Assembly (NCBI RefSeq): GCF_902167145.1
Contig: NC_050098.1
Span: 113,188,207-113,252,206, forward strand
Reading direction: 5' to 3'
Length of the DNA: 64,000 nt
DNA from: Zea mays
Lineage: Eukaryota > Streptophyta > Magnoliopsida > Poales > Poaceae
Made by a program: the position numbers and the translations under genes. This document shows, one piece after another, positions 1 to 10,219 of this stretch; the stretch's first letter is position 1, and the number at the start of each line of letters is the position of its first letter. The notes beneath the pieces are model-generated. The model searched no databases, had not been told where the DNA came from, and worked only from the letters and a program-made list of their open reading frames with translations.

Positions 1-2
1 TG

Positions 3-896
3 AAGGATATGCTGATCACCAGTTTCCAAGGGTTTCAAACGAAGCCGGTCACCGCTCAAGCCTTATTCCAGTGCACCCAAGATCACGAAGAATATCTTCA
101 GGCGTATGTCCGAAGGTTCTTACGCCTGAGGGCACAAGCGCCAACAGTGCCCAATGAAATTGTCATTGAGGCCATGATTAAAGGGCTTCGGCCGGGACCT
201 TCAGCCCAATACTTTGCCAGGAAACACCCTCAGACTCTGGAGAAATTGCTTCAGAAGATGGATGAATACATCCGCGCTGACAATGACTTTCGACAGAGAA
301 GGCAGGAAGCTTACAGATTCTCCAAAATAGCCAGGGGCTTCGGAGGGAGGTTTCATCCCAAACATGTCAGATCGATTCATTCCGCTCAGACTGATGACAG
401 GGGAAGCCAGCAGCAGAGGCCGCAATATTCCTCCCAGGCTTCGGGGCAGCAGCAGAGCTATCCTCGGCCTCGAGCTCCAAGGGGCAGAGGTGCCAGGGGC
501 TTCGGAGGAAGATTTGGGGATCAGACCAGGAAAATTTATTGCTTATTCTGTGATGAGGACAAGGGTCACACCACCAGGATGTGCCATGTTACCATCCAGA
601 AACAAAAGGAGATAGCAGAAGCTGCAGCACATCAGAGCCAGCCGAAGCAAGTCATGCATACTGCTTCGTACCATTCGTCTTACATTCCAGAGTATGTAGG
701 CAACCACCCTGCAGCTTCTGTTGCTTCGGCAAGCCAACCTCAGGCATCTTGGCAACAGCCTCCACCGCCACCACCAATGCAACGAGGCCAGCAGCCAGAA
801 GGGAGTCAGCATACGCATCTTCAATGGGACTTCAGAGAAGAGTCCGATGCTCGCACAGTCAATAGTACTGTGCCAGAATCGAAGCATATTTACTAA
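3..896 (+). CDS. Gag polyprotein, C-terminal part (copy A)
   Basis: The frame is open from the first bases of the window, so the true start is upstream; the ATG at 9 aligns inside the gag of sibling D. The visible 297 codons cover the end of the retrotransposon gag domain (motifs HEEYLQAYVRRFL and IKGLRPGPSAQYFA), an Arg/Gly/Gln-rich linker, a zinc knuckle CLFCDEDKGHTTRMC and a Pro/Gln-rich tail ending near ESKHIY. The knuckle spacing is C-x2-C-x5-H-x4-C, one residue longer than the canonical retroviral form, and the same spacing recurs in copies C and D. Gag should package the element RNA. It is uninterrupted within the window. No pol follows it. Confidence 0.85.
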   Translation, partial: KDMLITSFQGFQTKPVTAQALFQCTQDHEEYLQAYVRRFLRLRAQAPTVPNEIVIEAMIKGLRPGPSAQYFARKHPQTLEKLLQKMDEYIRADNDFRQRRQEAYRFSKIARGFGGRFHPKHVRSIHSAQTDDRGSQQQRPQYSSQASGQQQSYPRPRAPRGRGARGFGGRFGDQTRKIYCLFCDEDKGHTTRMCHVTIQKQKEIAEAAAHQSQPKQVMHTASYHSSYIPEYVGNHPAASVASASQPQASWQQPPPPPPMQRGQQPEGSQHTHLQWDFREESDARTVNSTVPESKHIY

Positions 897-1823
897 CAAA
901 TATCCTACCTTGGCAGCAGTTTTTGCATTCAGTATCATTTTCTTTCTAATAAGGAACAATTGTTGAAAGCCTAAGTGCTTCTTGTCGTTTTCAATTTCTT
1001 GTAATAGCTTCGTTTTCACCACAGTAAAAATATACCTTCTCCGCAGAATGGCGAAGTTGCTGAAGCATAAGAATTTATGGTTACAGGAAGAACCTTTGAA
1101 ATAACAAAAAGTCGTTCTTAAGGGAGCGCAGCGTAAGTTTTCTGCTCAAAAGTCATTCCGAAGGGAATGCAGAGCTTACAGCGAAAAATAAACGCTGATT
1201 CCGCTGAAAGTAAAAGGCGAAGAAGCTCCTAAGGGAGGCTTACAGCGAAAAATAAACGCTGATTCCGCTGAAAGTAAAAGGCGAAGAAGCTCCTAAGGGA
1301 GGCTTACAGCGAAAAATAAACACTGATTCCGCTGAAAGTAAAAGGCGAAGAAGCTCCTAAGGGAGGCTTACAGTGAAAAATAAACGTCGATCTTCGGCAA
1401 ATATCATTTTGCATAACATCACATCATCACATAATTTGCATAGCATAACATCATACATCATATTGCATCAATGATGCAAGAAGGGGGGTTCAATGTTGAT
1501 ATTCGAAGATTGTTTCGAAGAAACAGTGCCAAGGCACAAGAATAATTATCGAAGAAGCATACCTTCGTCAAACTCCGAAATGAAAAGATCTATTGGTTAC
1601 TGATTTTACGACGATTGGATGTTTTTATACGGATATTATTTACGAAGCATGAAAAGAAGGGAAGGTGTTTTTTCGTCGAAGGCTCAAAAAACGGTATGTA
1701 TGTAAAGTTTCATGCATCGTAAAGAATTGAACCATAAATAGCTTATATATTACATTTAAAGTTACAAAATATTACACATGTTGTTCAACAAATATTACAT
1801 TCCAAATATTTTTACAATAACAT
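897..1823. other. Non-coding convergence zone between gag and the antisense gene (copy A)
   Basis: No supportable gene. The zone lies between two genes that converge. It contains motifs of the form AAGTCGTTCTTAAGGGA near 1108-1125, a 64-bp tandem array at 1174-1389 and an ATG/CAT-rich tract around 1415-1475. Siblings C and D have comparable repeats in the same place. Confidence 0.7.
1174..1389 (+). repeat. 64-bp tandem repeat, about 3.3 copies
   Basis: Units start at 1174, 1238, 1302 and 1366 (partial), each opening with GCTTACAG and containing GCTGATTCCGCTGAAAG and GAAGAAGCTCCTAAGGGAG. Units are nearly identical; unit 3 has one C-to-A change and the last partial unit diverges. Confidence 0.95.
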
Positions 1824-4800
1824 CTAATCTTCCCTTAGAACTACTTCTGCAGCTTCGTTTAGTAGTTGATCAACAACTTTATCCATGATAGCTTCGGCCA
1901 TTCTTCTAATTTCGTCGTCCCCCTTCGCGTGGGGGACCACCGATGGCTCAGCAGGCTCTGAAGGAGGAGAAAGTGCGGTTGTGTTACAAAGTGTAAACAA
2001 GTTCGAAATCAAAAAATTACAACAAAGAGCCAAAAACTACTAGTCAATACCAATTTGCCCTTTGAGATTCACACTTTTCTTAGCGGCCTCTGCTACTTTT
2101 CTAGCGTCATGAATACCTTTCTCGCTTTTTCGTATAATTTCTTGGGCCATCTCCCGGCCACCATTGTCCCAGATGTCGGTGAAAATTTTTCCACCGACCA
2201 GGCTCGCTTCGGCCGAGGGGTCTTTTATATCTTCAGAAGATAAGGCGGCTTCGGATTGTGCCAAGGATTTCACATGGTCACAACCTTTCCTCTCCAAAAT
2301 AGTGGCAATCCCCCTGGCACCCGAAAAGGCACATATGTCTCCGCGGCTATTAAAAACTTCTTCAAAAGCTTCAGCTTCATGGCTGATCCATCCAATTGGG
2401 CCTTCGGGGTCACCCCTTATGAAGTTTTCCTCACTTGAGAATGCGCCAACGCTGGCGAAGCTGGTTCTTATTTTCTTAACACATTCTATAGATTTTTCAT
2501 AACACCTTTTCTTGGATGCATGAAGCTCTTCAACATTTTTTCTAAATGATTGGCCCATTGTTCACTAATTTCTCGTTTTGTTTCTTCAAGTGTGCACTCT
2601 TCTTTAGCTCTGATTAGCTGTTTCCGAAGATCTTCAATTTTGCGCTTCTGAGCCTCATCTTGAGCTTTGAAAGCAGCTTTGTCTTCTTTTATTTTATTCA
2701 CTAACGAGTGTAATATTTTATCTTTTTCGAGACCTTCGTTCCTTAGTTCAATTACTTCGGAACGAAGGTTGCTCAAGGCTATGGTACATCCTTCGTCTTC
2801 GGCATCTTTTTGTGCCCTGAGGGCATTGCTAAGTATAAGGCCCTGTAAAAAATGCGTTAATAAGTTCAGGCAAACGAAAAATTTTGGTTTCAAGAAATAA
2901 TACAAAGATCTCATTTTTTCACCTTTAAGCTATTGTACGCCAAGCTGTCGGCCAGCTTGTTTTTTGACAACACCGAGAGCCCATCTTCTAATGTTGGGAA
3001 TCCGAAGCTCTTGCTCATCTCTCGACAGACAGAAATCTCCTTGCTGTGAGGGAGACAATACAAGAAGTCTTCTTCTCCGCTGCCGTTGAATATCAACGCC
3101 CCCTTTGGATATTTCAGTTTTTGGGCATAGAACTGAGCCTCTTGCTTTTCTTTTTCAGTCAACTCTTTCCCCGAAGCATGTCGTAAAATATAATTGAAAG
3201 CTTCAGAAAATGCTTCGGGGGCGGCAGTGCCAGTTTCTTTAGCCAAAATTTGTTCTGCTGCTTCTGTTTCTTTGGTTTCCAAGGATTTCACCTTGGCGGG
3301 CTCTGAAGGCCCAGCTTCAGTCTCAGCTTGGTGCTTTGAAGTTTCGACACCAGAGGCTTCGATTTGCACTTCGGGAGTTTCGGCAATTTTCTTCGGAGTA
3401 GTGCTTGAAGACTTTATTGTCTCCAATACATCCAGTACATTAACCATCCTTTTTCTTTTGGGGGTCATTGCTGGACCCTTTTGGCTTTTTGGTACTTCAA
3501 CTTTTGCTGAAGGACTTAAAATTTCAGATGTCATTGTTTCTTTAGCCTTCGGTTCTTCTATTTTCTCTATCTCCGGCATTATGACCGGCTCTTCAATATT
3601 CGGCAGGGGAGTCGGCTCATTGGCTTCGGGGGCCGAAGAGGTTTCACCGACAAATTCAGGCACTGTGGCTGGTTCAATATAGCGTGGCCGGTGCGTAAGA
3701 ACCTTCATCTATTTCCTCTTCGGCGCTGGCTCACTAGGAGCGGCTGAAGCAACTTCCTTCACAGAAACCGTATCTTTCCTTTTTTTGACCCCGTGTTGGG
3801 TAACGGTAGTCAGGATAGACGAACCCAATGGCATCAAATACTCGATTGAGTCTTTTCTTCTTTCGGCCTCCGAAGGCTACAGACAGTGCAGTATCTTCTG
3901 CCTTCGAGTATGGTCCAAGCAGTTCATCGCTTGTGGCCTCAACACATTTCAGCCAGTCATCATCTGGCTCGACAAACTGATCTCCATATCTGAAGTTATA
4001 TTTTAGCCTAACTAGTCCACCTTCGTCAGGTTTGCTAATGGTTTCTTTTGGCATTTCCCACTTTTCTACAAGTGGCCATACTCTGAAGGCAATATGCTCC
4101 TGAATCAAATCCCTCGTCCCGATGAAAGAACAAACTACACCGAAGGCTCTCCGACATTCTTCGGCTGCTTCATCAATGTCCACCTTCGGTTTCCAAAGGC
4201 CGAAGCGCTGCCAGATGGGGCGCATGATGATATCTTTAACATCTTCTCGCGTTTTCAATTCGTTCTTCACATAGAACCATTCCTTCATCCAGTCCCCAGG
4301 CCATCTCTTCCGGAAAGTTGGCACGGGACAGCTTGACCCAGAGCGGGCACCGAAGCTATAACAGCCAAAATTGTTGTGATATTGCTCCTTACCCCATGGT
4401 TTCGTCTCATACAATAACTCATGCATACTACAGAAACTTTTTGCATTTGGCTCCAAACCTTGGCTCTTCACGGCCCATACGAAGATTCCCATCCTTATGA
4501 TTGCTTCGGGAGTAATTTGATGGAGGCATATTTCAAATATCTTCAAAACTTCTAACACGAAACTGCTCAAAGGAAACGGAAGTCCAGCCTTAAAGAAGCT
4601 TCGGAATATCACGACTTCATTCTCCTCGGGAGTCGGACAAGTTTTCTCTCCTTCGTCAGCCCTCACAATAGATAAATCCCGAAAATATCTACCCCTCATA
4701 TTGACAAGATGGCTTTGTTTAATGCTTGATTTTCCAAAAACTGCATGGCTTGGTCGCCAAGGTCGATCTTCGGAATCTTCACCACCACTTTCCACATCAT

Positions 4801-4957
4801 AGCTATCACTGTCACCAGTGTCTTCAGACAAACCCTCTAAAGTCTCCCTAGTAATCTTCTCTGTATTTGTCTTTGCTATTGATTCAAGAAAGCCAAAATT
4901 CATCTCCTCAGAAAGGCTCAGCTTCGTTTCAGCGACAGCTTTCTTATCTTCAGACAT
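1824..4957 (-). pseudogene. Antisense spliced gene with PF04195-like domain (copy A), broken
   Basis: Starts at the ATG at 4957 and runs leftward, opposite to gag. The N-terminal half has the pattern I associate with the grass 'putative gypsy-type transposon' domain (Pfam PF04195): an FFKAGLPFPL segment, LHQITPEAIIRM, then a conserved HNNFGCYSF motif and a basic WF-rich stretch. The middle is a low-complexity Glu/Pro/Thr linker, followed by a second globular segment (RHASGKELT, LKYPKGALIFNGSGEEDFLYCLP), a coiled-coil, and an acidic tail. A GT-AG intron fits 2922-2843 (80 nt); the last intron donor is visible near 2060 but its acceptor looks degraded. It is broken by a frameshift in an A-run near 3780, a TAG at 3711-3709 and a one-base loss near 2545. 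Function is unknown. Confidence 0.75.
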
Positions 4958-5105
4958 CTTCGAAAATGCTGAGAAAGTGATCTCGAAACCGAAGCTTAAT
5001 TTTTTTTAAAAAAAGCCAAGCAAGTGTTGGTGTGCAAGAGCTAAAAGTTGGGTGAGCAAATGCAGATGGCACGAAAGCGTGCCAAATGAACCCGTGGTGA
5101 GCTCT

Positions 5106-5113
5106 TATGTATA
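5106..5113 (-). promoter_or_regulatory. Candidate TATA box of the antisense gene (copy A)
   Basis: TATACATA on the minus strand, 149 bp upstream of the ATG at 4957 and preceded by GGCG. Copy D has GGCG-TATAAGTA at the same distance. It lies just inside the 3' LTR, outside any LTR promoter. Confidence 0.5.
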
Positions 5114-5254
5114 CGCCTAGTGCGTTGAAAACTGGAGGGTCCCGCTTGTCAATGACTGTTGCTATTCTAGCAAAGGGAAGGTGTTTTTTCGGACCTTCGG
5201 CTTAAGGCCTTCGTCCATGTCGCAGTCTGAATTTATCACTCTAACAAATTAACA

Positions 5255-5268
5255 TTGCGAGGGGCTAC
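5255..5268 (+). promoter_or_regulatory. Polypurine tract (copy A)
   Basis: TTGCGAGGGGCTAC directly precedes the 3' LTR start at 5269. In reverse-oriented copy D the complementary sequence abuts the LTR at 32086. It is the expected plus-strand primer site. Confidence 0.8.
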
Positions 5269-5958
5269 TGTTGGGGGCCTTCGGCTTCCGAAGGTCCTCA
5301 AAAACATAACTTGACAATGTTTTCCAAGTGAAATATGTGAACAGGTATCTTCGGATTCAGATCATGAGCATACAGAACATGGTCAGGACGAAGCCTGAGC
5401 GAGACGAAAGATGATTATGACGAAGGACAAGGTAATCACGAAGTTGTGTGCAGGAAAGCTTCGACATGGCAGCAGAAGAGGGGAACCGACTTAAAGATGA
5501 AAAGGCAAATTAGACCTCGAAGAATTACTATAGAGTTATTAGCAAATGTAAAGGGCATAAATGTAATTTTACATGGGCTGCGTCCCCTACCTATAAATAG
5601 ATGAACAGTACTCCTGTACTGTTCACGCTGACTTGGCATTCGCTTTTTGCATCACGCTTGTACCCTTGCTTTCCTTCAAACCAAAGGTACATTTATAATT
5701 TGTTATTGTTGATATGGTAATGCAAATAAAAATAAGTTGATAATAATGTTTAAGTGTTTATGTTATTTTTCGTATCTTGCATATGAATTCTTCTTCATCA
5801 TTTATTATGCTTACGAAGGTTTTTCCTTCACAACCTTCGTCCGGAATTCATTATATCCGAAGGGAAATAATGTCTCGAAGGACGAAGGACTTTAAAATTT
5901 AACACTTTTTATGTTGCCTTATTCTTAACTCATAGCATTTGAGAACAAGTCCCCAACA
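5269..5958 (+). repeat. 3' LTR of copy A
   Basis: 690 bp, begins TGTTGGGGGCCTTCGG and ends AGTCCCCAACA. It carries a TATA box TATAAATA at 5592-5599, followed at 5603-5624 by a perfect 9-bp stem hairpin (arms GAACAGTAC / GTACTGTTC, loop TCCT). Downstream sequence is T-rich, then rich in CTTCG/CGAAG. Confidence 0.92.
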
Positions 5959-6718
5959 ATGACAAGCTCATTTGGCACCATTGGCGCGTGGGCTCTGAGT
6001 CGCAGAAATCTTCGGATATATGCCTGCAAGTACTCTTCATGGTGTTGCGTACATTGGAACAAGGCTTGGGTAGTTATTGGCTTCGTTTGGAAACCCTGAA
6101 AGCTAGTTATTGCCATGACCTGATCTTTCCCGGGCGAAGGGAAGAATACCACGTCTGAGCTACACTCTTGACTGCCATGACGAAAGATTTCACCATGACA
6201 GCCATGTTGCCACCATATGAGGATATGGTTGCTTCGTAACTCATGAGAAACTGCTTCAGATCTGAATTCCCATCGTACATGGGAAGCTGCGGTGGCTTGT
6301 AAGATGGTGGCCATGGGGTAGCCTGCAACTCTGCTGCTAGAGGAGAAGTATCGTCAAAAGCAAAGTTACCATGATGAAAGTCATCATACCATTCATCATC
6401 ATTGATTGAACTCTCTTGACGAAGCTCTCTCTGTTGAGGCCTTCATCCTTGGTCATCTTTGGTGATGTGACACATTTCTTCAGCAGCTTCGTCGATCTTC
6501 CTCTGAAGGTCGGGTAGCCAAAGCATCTTCTCTCTTTTCCTCTGCACTTGTTGATGTATGGCTTCCAGGCCTCTGATTTCTTGGTCCAACTCCTCCTATG
6601 GTGTTGGGCCGGTAGCATTCCTTTTCTGGCTCCGGACTTCTCTCAGCGAGAGTGTCTCTTGGTTGGTGTCGAGTGGCTGCAGGGCAGCCCCTGGTGCTAT
6701 TGCCTTTTTCGGTGGCAT
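5959..6718 (-). pseudogene. Gag polyprotein, N-terminal part (copy B)
   Basis: Starts at the ATG at 6718 with MPPKKAIAPG, identical in form to the starts in copies C and D. It continues through a Gln/Glu-rich coil to the retrotransposon gag domain (PPQLPMYDG, QFLMSYEA, AQTWYSSL). A stop after about 40 residues and frame changes near 6450 and 6120 break it. It ends within the VPNEL motif, where copy A inserted. Confidence 0.75.
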
Positions 6719-6776
6719 GATGAAGGTGAATGCTTGTCGAAGGTGGTAGTTTGAATTCATCGAAGGTGGGTGCCAG

Positions 6777-7447
6777 TGTTGGTCACTTGTTCTCAAATGC
6801 TGTGAATCAAAAATAAGGCAACACAATTGTTAAGGGTCAAGGACCTTCGTCCTCCAAAATATTATCTCCTCTCGGATATAATAATCTTCAAACGAAGGTC
6901 ATGAAGGACATGCCTTCATGTTTCATAATATTTGGGATATGTAAAGACAATGCATGTAATCTTATTGACTCATAGACATATGTATTTCATAATATGCATA
7001 TGGATATTGACAGAATTTGTATTACACTAATACCTTCGGCTTGTTCGAAGGTGTTGACGCAAGAGCAATTACAATTCAGCGTGAACAGTACATTGCTACT
7101 ATTCTTCTATTTATAGGCACGAGACGCAGCCCGAGTAAAAGTACATTTGTGTCCTCAACATTTATTCACAACTATAACATAAATCATTAAGGACTGGCTA
7201 GTCTTTTTCCCTTCGGGCTAGCATCATGTTTGGTCTTCATCATCGCTTTAAGTCGAAGTTGTTATTCTTTGGCTATAGCTTCAGCGTTCATTCTTATCAC
7301 CTTCAGGCTATATCTTCGTCATATACACCTTTGCCTTGGGAGAAAACCTCCATCTTGAAGCTAGATCTTTCTGTAGCAATTCATGTTATGCTAAAAGCAG
7401 ATGGTTAGTCATGTTTTGAGGACCTTCGGAAGAGGAAGGCCCCAACA
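6777..7447 (-). repeat. 5' LTR of copy B
   Basis: 671 bp; on the minus strand it starts TGTTGGGG at 7447 and ends near 6777. The TATA box lies at 7108-7115 (TATAAATA, minus strand). The hairpin next to it (7083-7104) is degenerate compared with copies A, C and D. Primer-binding sequence related to TTGGCGCCCACC, slightly mutated, abuts it at 6765-6776. Confidence 0.88.
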
Positions 7448-8222
7448 ATATCTATTTTGAGGGCTAGAGGAGAGAACATTGTTCCTCTTCCTGAAGCTGA
7501 TGAAGTAGTTGTTTTCATGAGCTTTATGAAGGCTGGCCTTCGGTTTCCTCTGCAAAAAATGCTGGCTGATGTGTTAAATCGATTTGAAATATACCTTCAT
7601 CAAATACTCCCGAAGCTTTAATTAAAGTCAGAATTTGTATTTGGGTAATGAGAAGCCAGGGGTTGGCGCCGGACATTGATTGTTTTTGCAACATTCACGA
7701 GTTATCTTATCAAACGAAGGCCACTGGGAAGGAACAATATCATAACAACTTTGGATGTTATAGCTTCATGTACCGGTCTGACGTGAGGTGTCTTGTGCCA
7801 ACATTTTGCAAAAATGGCCGGGCTCATGGATGAAGCAATGGTTTTATATTAAAAATGATTTGAGTGAGAGGGAGAATTTTTAGGGCATAATACAGCGCCC
7901 CATACGATCGCGCTTTAGCATTAGAAGACCTTCGATCGTGGGTGGTAACAAAGCTCAAGCATGTCTGCTGGCCTTTAACACAGTGTGCAGCTACATTGGC
8001 ACCAGAGATCTAGTCCAAGAGCACATTGCTTTCAAGGTATGGCCCCCTTGTTAACGATTGGGAGATGCCGAGGGAAACCGCTGCTGGTTCCAGTGAAGGC
8101 GGCCCAGTTTATCTGAAATACACCTATCGTTATAGAATTCAGTTCGTTGAGCCAGATGATGAGTGGCTCAAAGCCGTTGAGGCGACCAATGATGAATTGC
8201 TAGGGGCTTATTCGAAGGCAGA
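7448..8222 (+). pseudogene. Antisense gene of copy C, piece 1 (PF04195-like domain)
   Basis: Homologous to the gene in copies A and D from the FMKAGLRFPL segment through HNNFGCYSF to the DELLGAYSKA segment. Several stops and at least two frame changes (near 7835 and 8045) break it. The piece starts at the insertion point of B and ends at the Tekay-type target duplication GCAGA (8218-8222); the gene resumes at 30135. Confidence 0.8.
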
Positions 8223-8519
8223 TGTAATGCCCTGAATTTGGGGGTAGAATTTTTTCTTCTTGTCTCTCACCAAATTCAGGCGTTACCCCTTTTCTTTTCT
8301 CGTTCCCTCGCTAAACCTTGATATTTTTCCAAAGTTATAGCGGGGTTTGGCTTGGATTTCCCGTGTAAAGAAAAAAACCTAAATTACTTTATTTTGTGTG
8401 AAGCATCATGCCGAACCATGCATATTTTTTGGGTGTTTAAAATGTGAAAGCATTCATCCCGAGAAAATTAGATTTTAGAAAAAGAAAACCTTTTTCTTTT
8501 TCTCTCCCTCCCTCTCTTT

Positions 8520-9640
8520 CCCATTTCGGCCCAGCCCCCCCCCCCTTCGGCCGGCCCAGCCGCCCCCTTCCCCCCCTCCCCTCCCGCGTGGGCCCCGGCC
8601 GGCCCAGCTGCGCGCGCCCCCCCTTCCCCCCACTTAGGGCCCATCCGGCCCAGCCGCCCCCCCACCCTTTTCTTTTTTTCCCAAAAATCCCCCCCGCGGG
8701 CCCCGCCCGTCATTCTCTCGCTCTCTCTCTCCCCAAACCCTAACCGCGCCGCCCTTGCCCTAGCGCCGCCGCCGCCGTCGCCTCTCCCCTCCCCGGCGCC
8801 GCCGCCGCGCCGCCCCCCTCCGGTGAGGCCCCCCTCCTCCCCTCTCCTTCCCCTCTTCTCCCTCCTCCTCCCTCGCCCGCCCGGCCACCCGGTTCGGCCG
8901 CCCCCGCCCCGGCGTCCCGCGTCCGACCTCCCCCGCGCCGTCCTCGGCCGGCGCCGCCGCGCCCGCCCCGCCTTGGCGAGCCGCCCCCGCCCCGTCCGGC
9001 CCCGGCGAGCCCGCGTCCGACCTCCCCCGGCTCGGCCCCGCCCGCGCCGCCTCTCCCCCGGTTGCCCGCGGCCTCCCGCGCCCGGCCGCCCTCGCCCTCG
9101 TCCGCCCGGCCCCGGCGACCCCGGCCGCCCGGCCCGTCCCCGCCCCCGGCCGCTCGGCTCGGCCGCTCCGGCGAGCCCGCCCTCGCCTCGCCGCCCCGGC
9201 CGCCCCCGGCGAGCCACCCGGCCCGTCCCCGACCCCGGCCCTTCCCCGCCCCGGCCGCCCTCGCCCGTCCCCGGCGAGCTTGGCTGCCCCGCGCCGCCCG
9301 CGCCCGGCCGCTCCGGCGAGCCCGCGCCCGGCCGCCCCGGCGAGCCCCGCGCCCGCGTCGGCCCCGCCTCGCCGCCCTCCGGCGAGCCGCCCTCGCCCGG
9401 CCCCGCTCGGCCCCGCCCTCGCGCCCGCTCCGGCGAGCCGCCCGCGCGCGCCCGCCTCCCGGCGAGCTCAGCGCCCCCCCCGGTTCAACCGCCCCGTGCC
9501 CCGGCTCGGCCGCCCGTCCCCGCGCTCGGCCTCGTCCGGCCGCGTCCTCGCTCGCTCGCGCTCGCTGGCCCCGGCGTGCTTGCCCGCCCGCCCCGCCGTG
9601 CCTTGCTCGCGTCATGTCGGCCCCGGCGTAGCCTTGAGTT
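8520..9640. other. CpG-dense, C-rich block inside the LTR
   Basis: Extremely C-rich on the plus strand with repeated CCCCGGCGAGCC-like units. The long frames open on both strands are a by-product of the absence of A/T-rich stop codons, not genes. The same block recurs at 27020-28140 in the 3' LTR. Confidence 0.9.
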
Positions 9641-9779
9641 CGGCCCAGCGTGCCTATGTCGCGCGACTTTGAGCTCGGCTAGCGCACGGCCCCGACGTGC
9701 GTACGGTTAGTCCGTGGCGTGTGCGTGCGGCCTCTTGTGCGTGCCCGCGTAGTGCGCGTGCCTTGGCACGACTCGTCGT

Positions 9780-9838
9780 GCCTCGTCTACCCCCCCTAAC
9801 CCCTCGTCTACCCCCCTAACCCCTCGTCTACCCCCCCG
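9780..9838 (+). repeat. Short tandem repeat (about 20 bp, three copies)
   Basis: Units of the form CCTCGTCTACCCCCCTAACC. They resemble telomere sequence only by containing CCCTAA and occur again near 28285-28345 in the 3' LTR. Confidence 0.85.
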
Positions 9839-10219
9839 TCTCCTATATGCGCTAATCACGTCGTTTATATGCCTAAGGATTGACTAGTTTTGTTATCCAT
9901 GTCCTTGTTTACCTATTTGGGTTGGATTATTACTGTTTAGCTTTATGCTATTGCTCAACTATAATCAATGAACATGATGAGATTATCTATGATACGCTGT
10001 TTTCCCTTCTCTTATGATGATGTTATGCTTGTGGTTATCAAGGGGGCTCGAGCGGTTTCTCGAGTGCCTCTCCGTAAGGACCTGTTCTATGGATGACCGC
10101 CCGGGAAAACAGTGCAACCATGAGGGTGGAATGGGGTGCCCTTAGCTAAATAATTAGAGGATCCGGGGTGTAGTTCACTTAGCCGTCGTGCCGTCAATGG
10201 GGCTCGGTGTATGCGGCTC

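Larger units (their letters stand above)
1..5958 (+). mobile_element. Zeon/cinful-like gag-only Ty3 element, copy A (3' part)
   Basis: The left end is cut by the window. In order it holds the end of gag (+), a non-coding zone with tandem repeats, a divergent antisense gene (-), a polypurine tract and the 3' LTR. There is no protease, reverse transcriptase or integrase, so it must rely on an autonomous relative. It sits inside the gag of copy B: gag sequence of B resumes at 5959, and the five bases after the LTR (ATGAC, 5959-5963) should be the target duplication whose partner lies outside the window. The zeon/cinful name is from remembered size and layout, about 7.3 kb with LTRs of 590-690 bp in sibling D. 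Confidence 0.85.
5959..7447 (-). mobile_element. Zeon-like gag-only element, copy B (5' end only)
   Basis: Reverse-oriented 5' end: LTR at 6777-7447, primer site next to it, then gag running left until it is cut by copy A at 5959. The rest of B lies beyond the left edge. B is inserted in the antisense gene of copy C; ATATC at 7448-7452 should be one target duplication. Confidence 0.8.
8223..10219 (+). repeat. 5' LTR of the Tekay-type element, left part
   Basis: Starts TGTAATGCCCTG and matches the 3' LTR from 26712 to about 29224, except that about 500 bp present there (28377-28876) are missing here at about 9869/9870. It is cut at 10219 by the Opie/Ji-type insertion. The early part has a pyrimidine-rich, AAACCCTAA-containing stretch (8710-8745) that resembles plant transcription-start regions; no clear TATA box was assigned. 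Confidence 0.92.

Noticed and set aside
1174..1389. CRISPR-like array of regular repeats
   Set aside because: Units are contiguous with no unique spacers; a simple tandem repeat in a plant retrotransposon.
5959..7447. Region could be read as part of copy A
   Set aside because: Copy A ends with a complete LTR at 5958, and the gag here is on the opposite strand with its own LTR and primer site.
8444..9710. Long open frames on both strands (up to 295 codons), repeated at 26935-28177
   Set aside because: Composition artefact of a C-rich block with almost no A/T-containing stops; Arg/Pro/Gly/Ala-only products, open in several frames at once.
9780..9838. CCCTAAC-containing repeats that look telomeric
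   Set aside because: Unit is about 20 bp with CTCGTCTACC between; only three copies, inside both LTRs.
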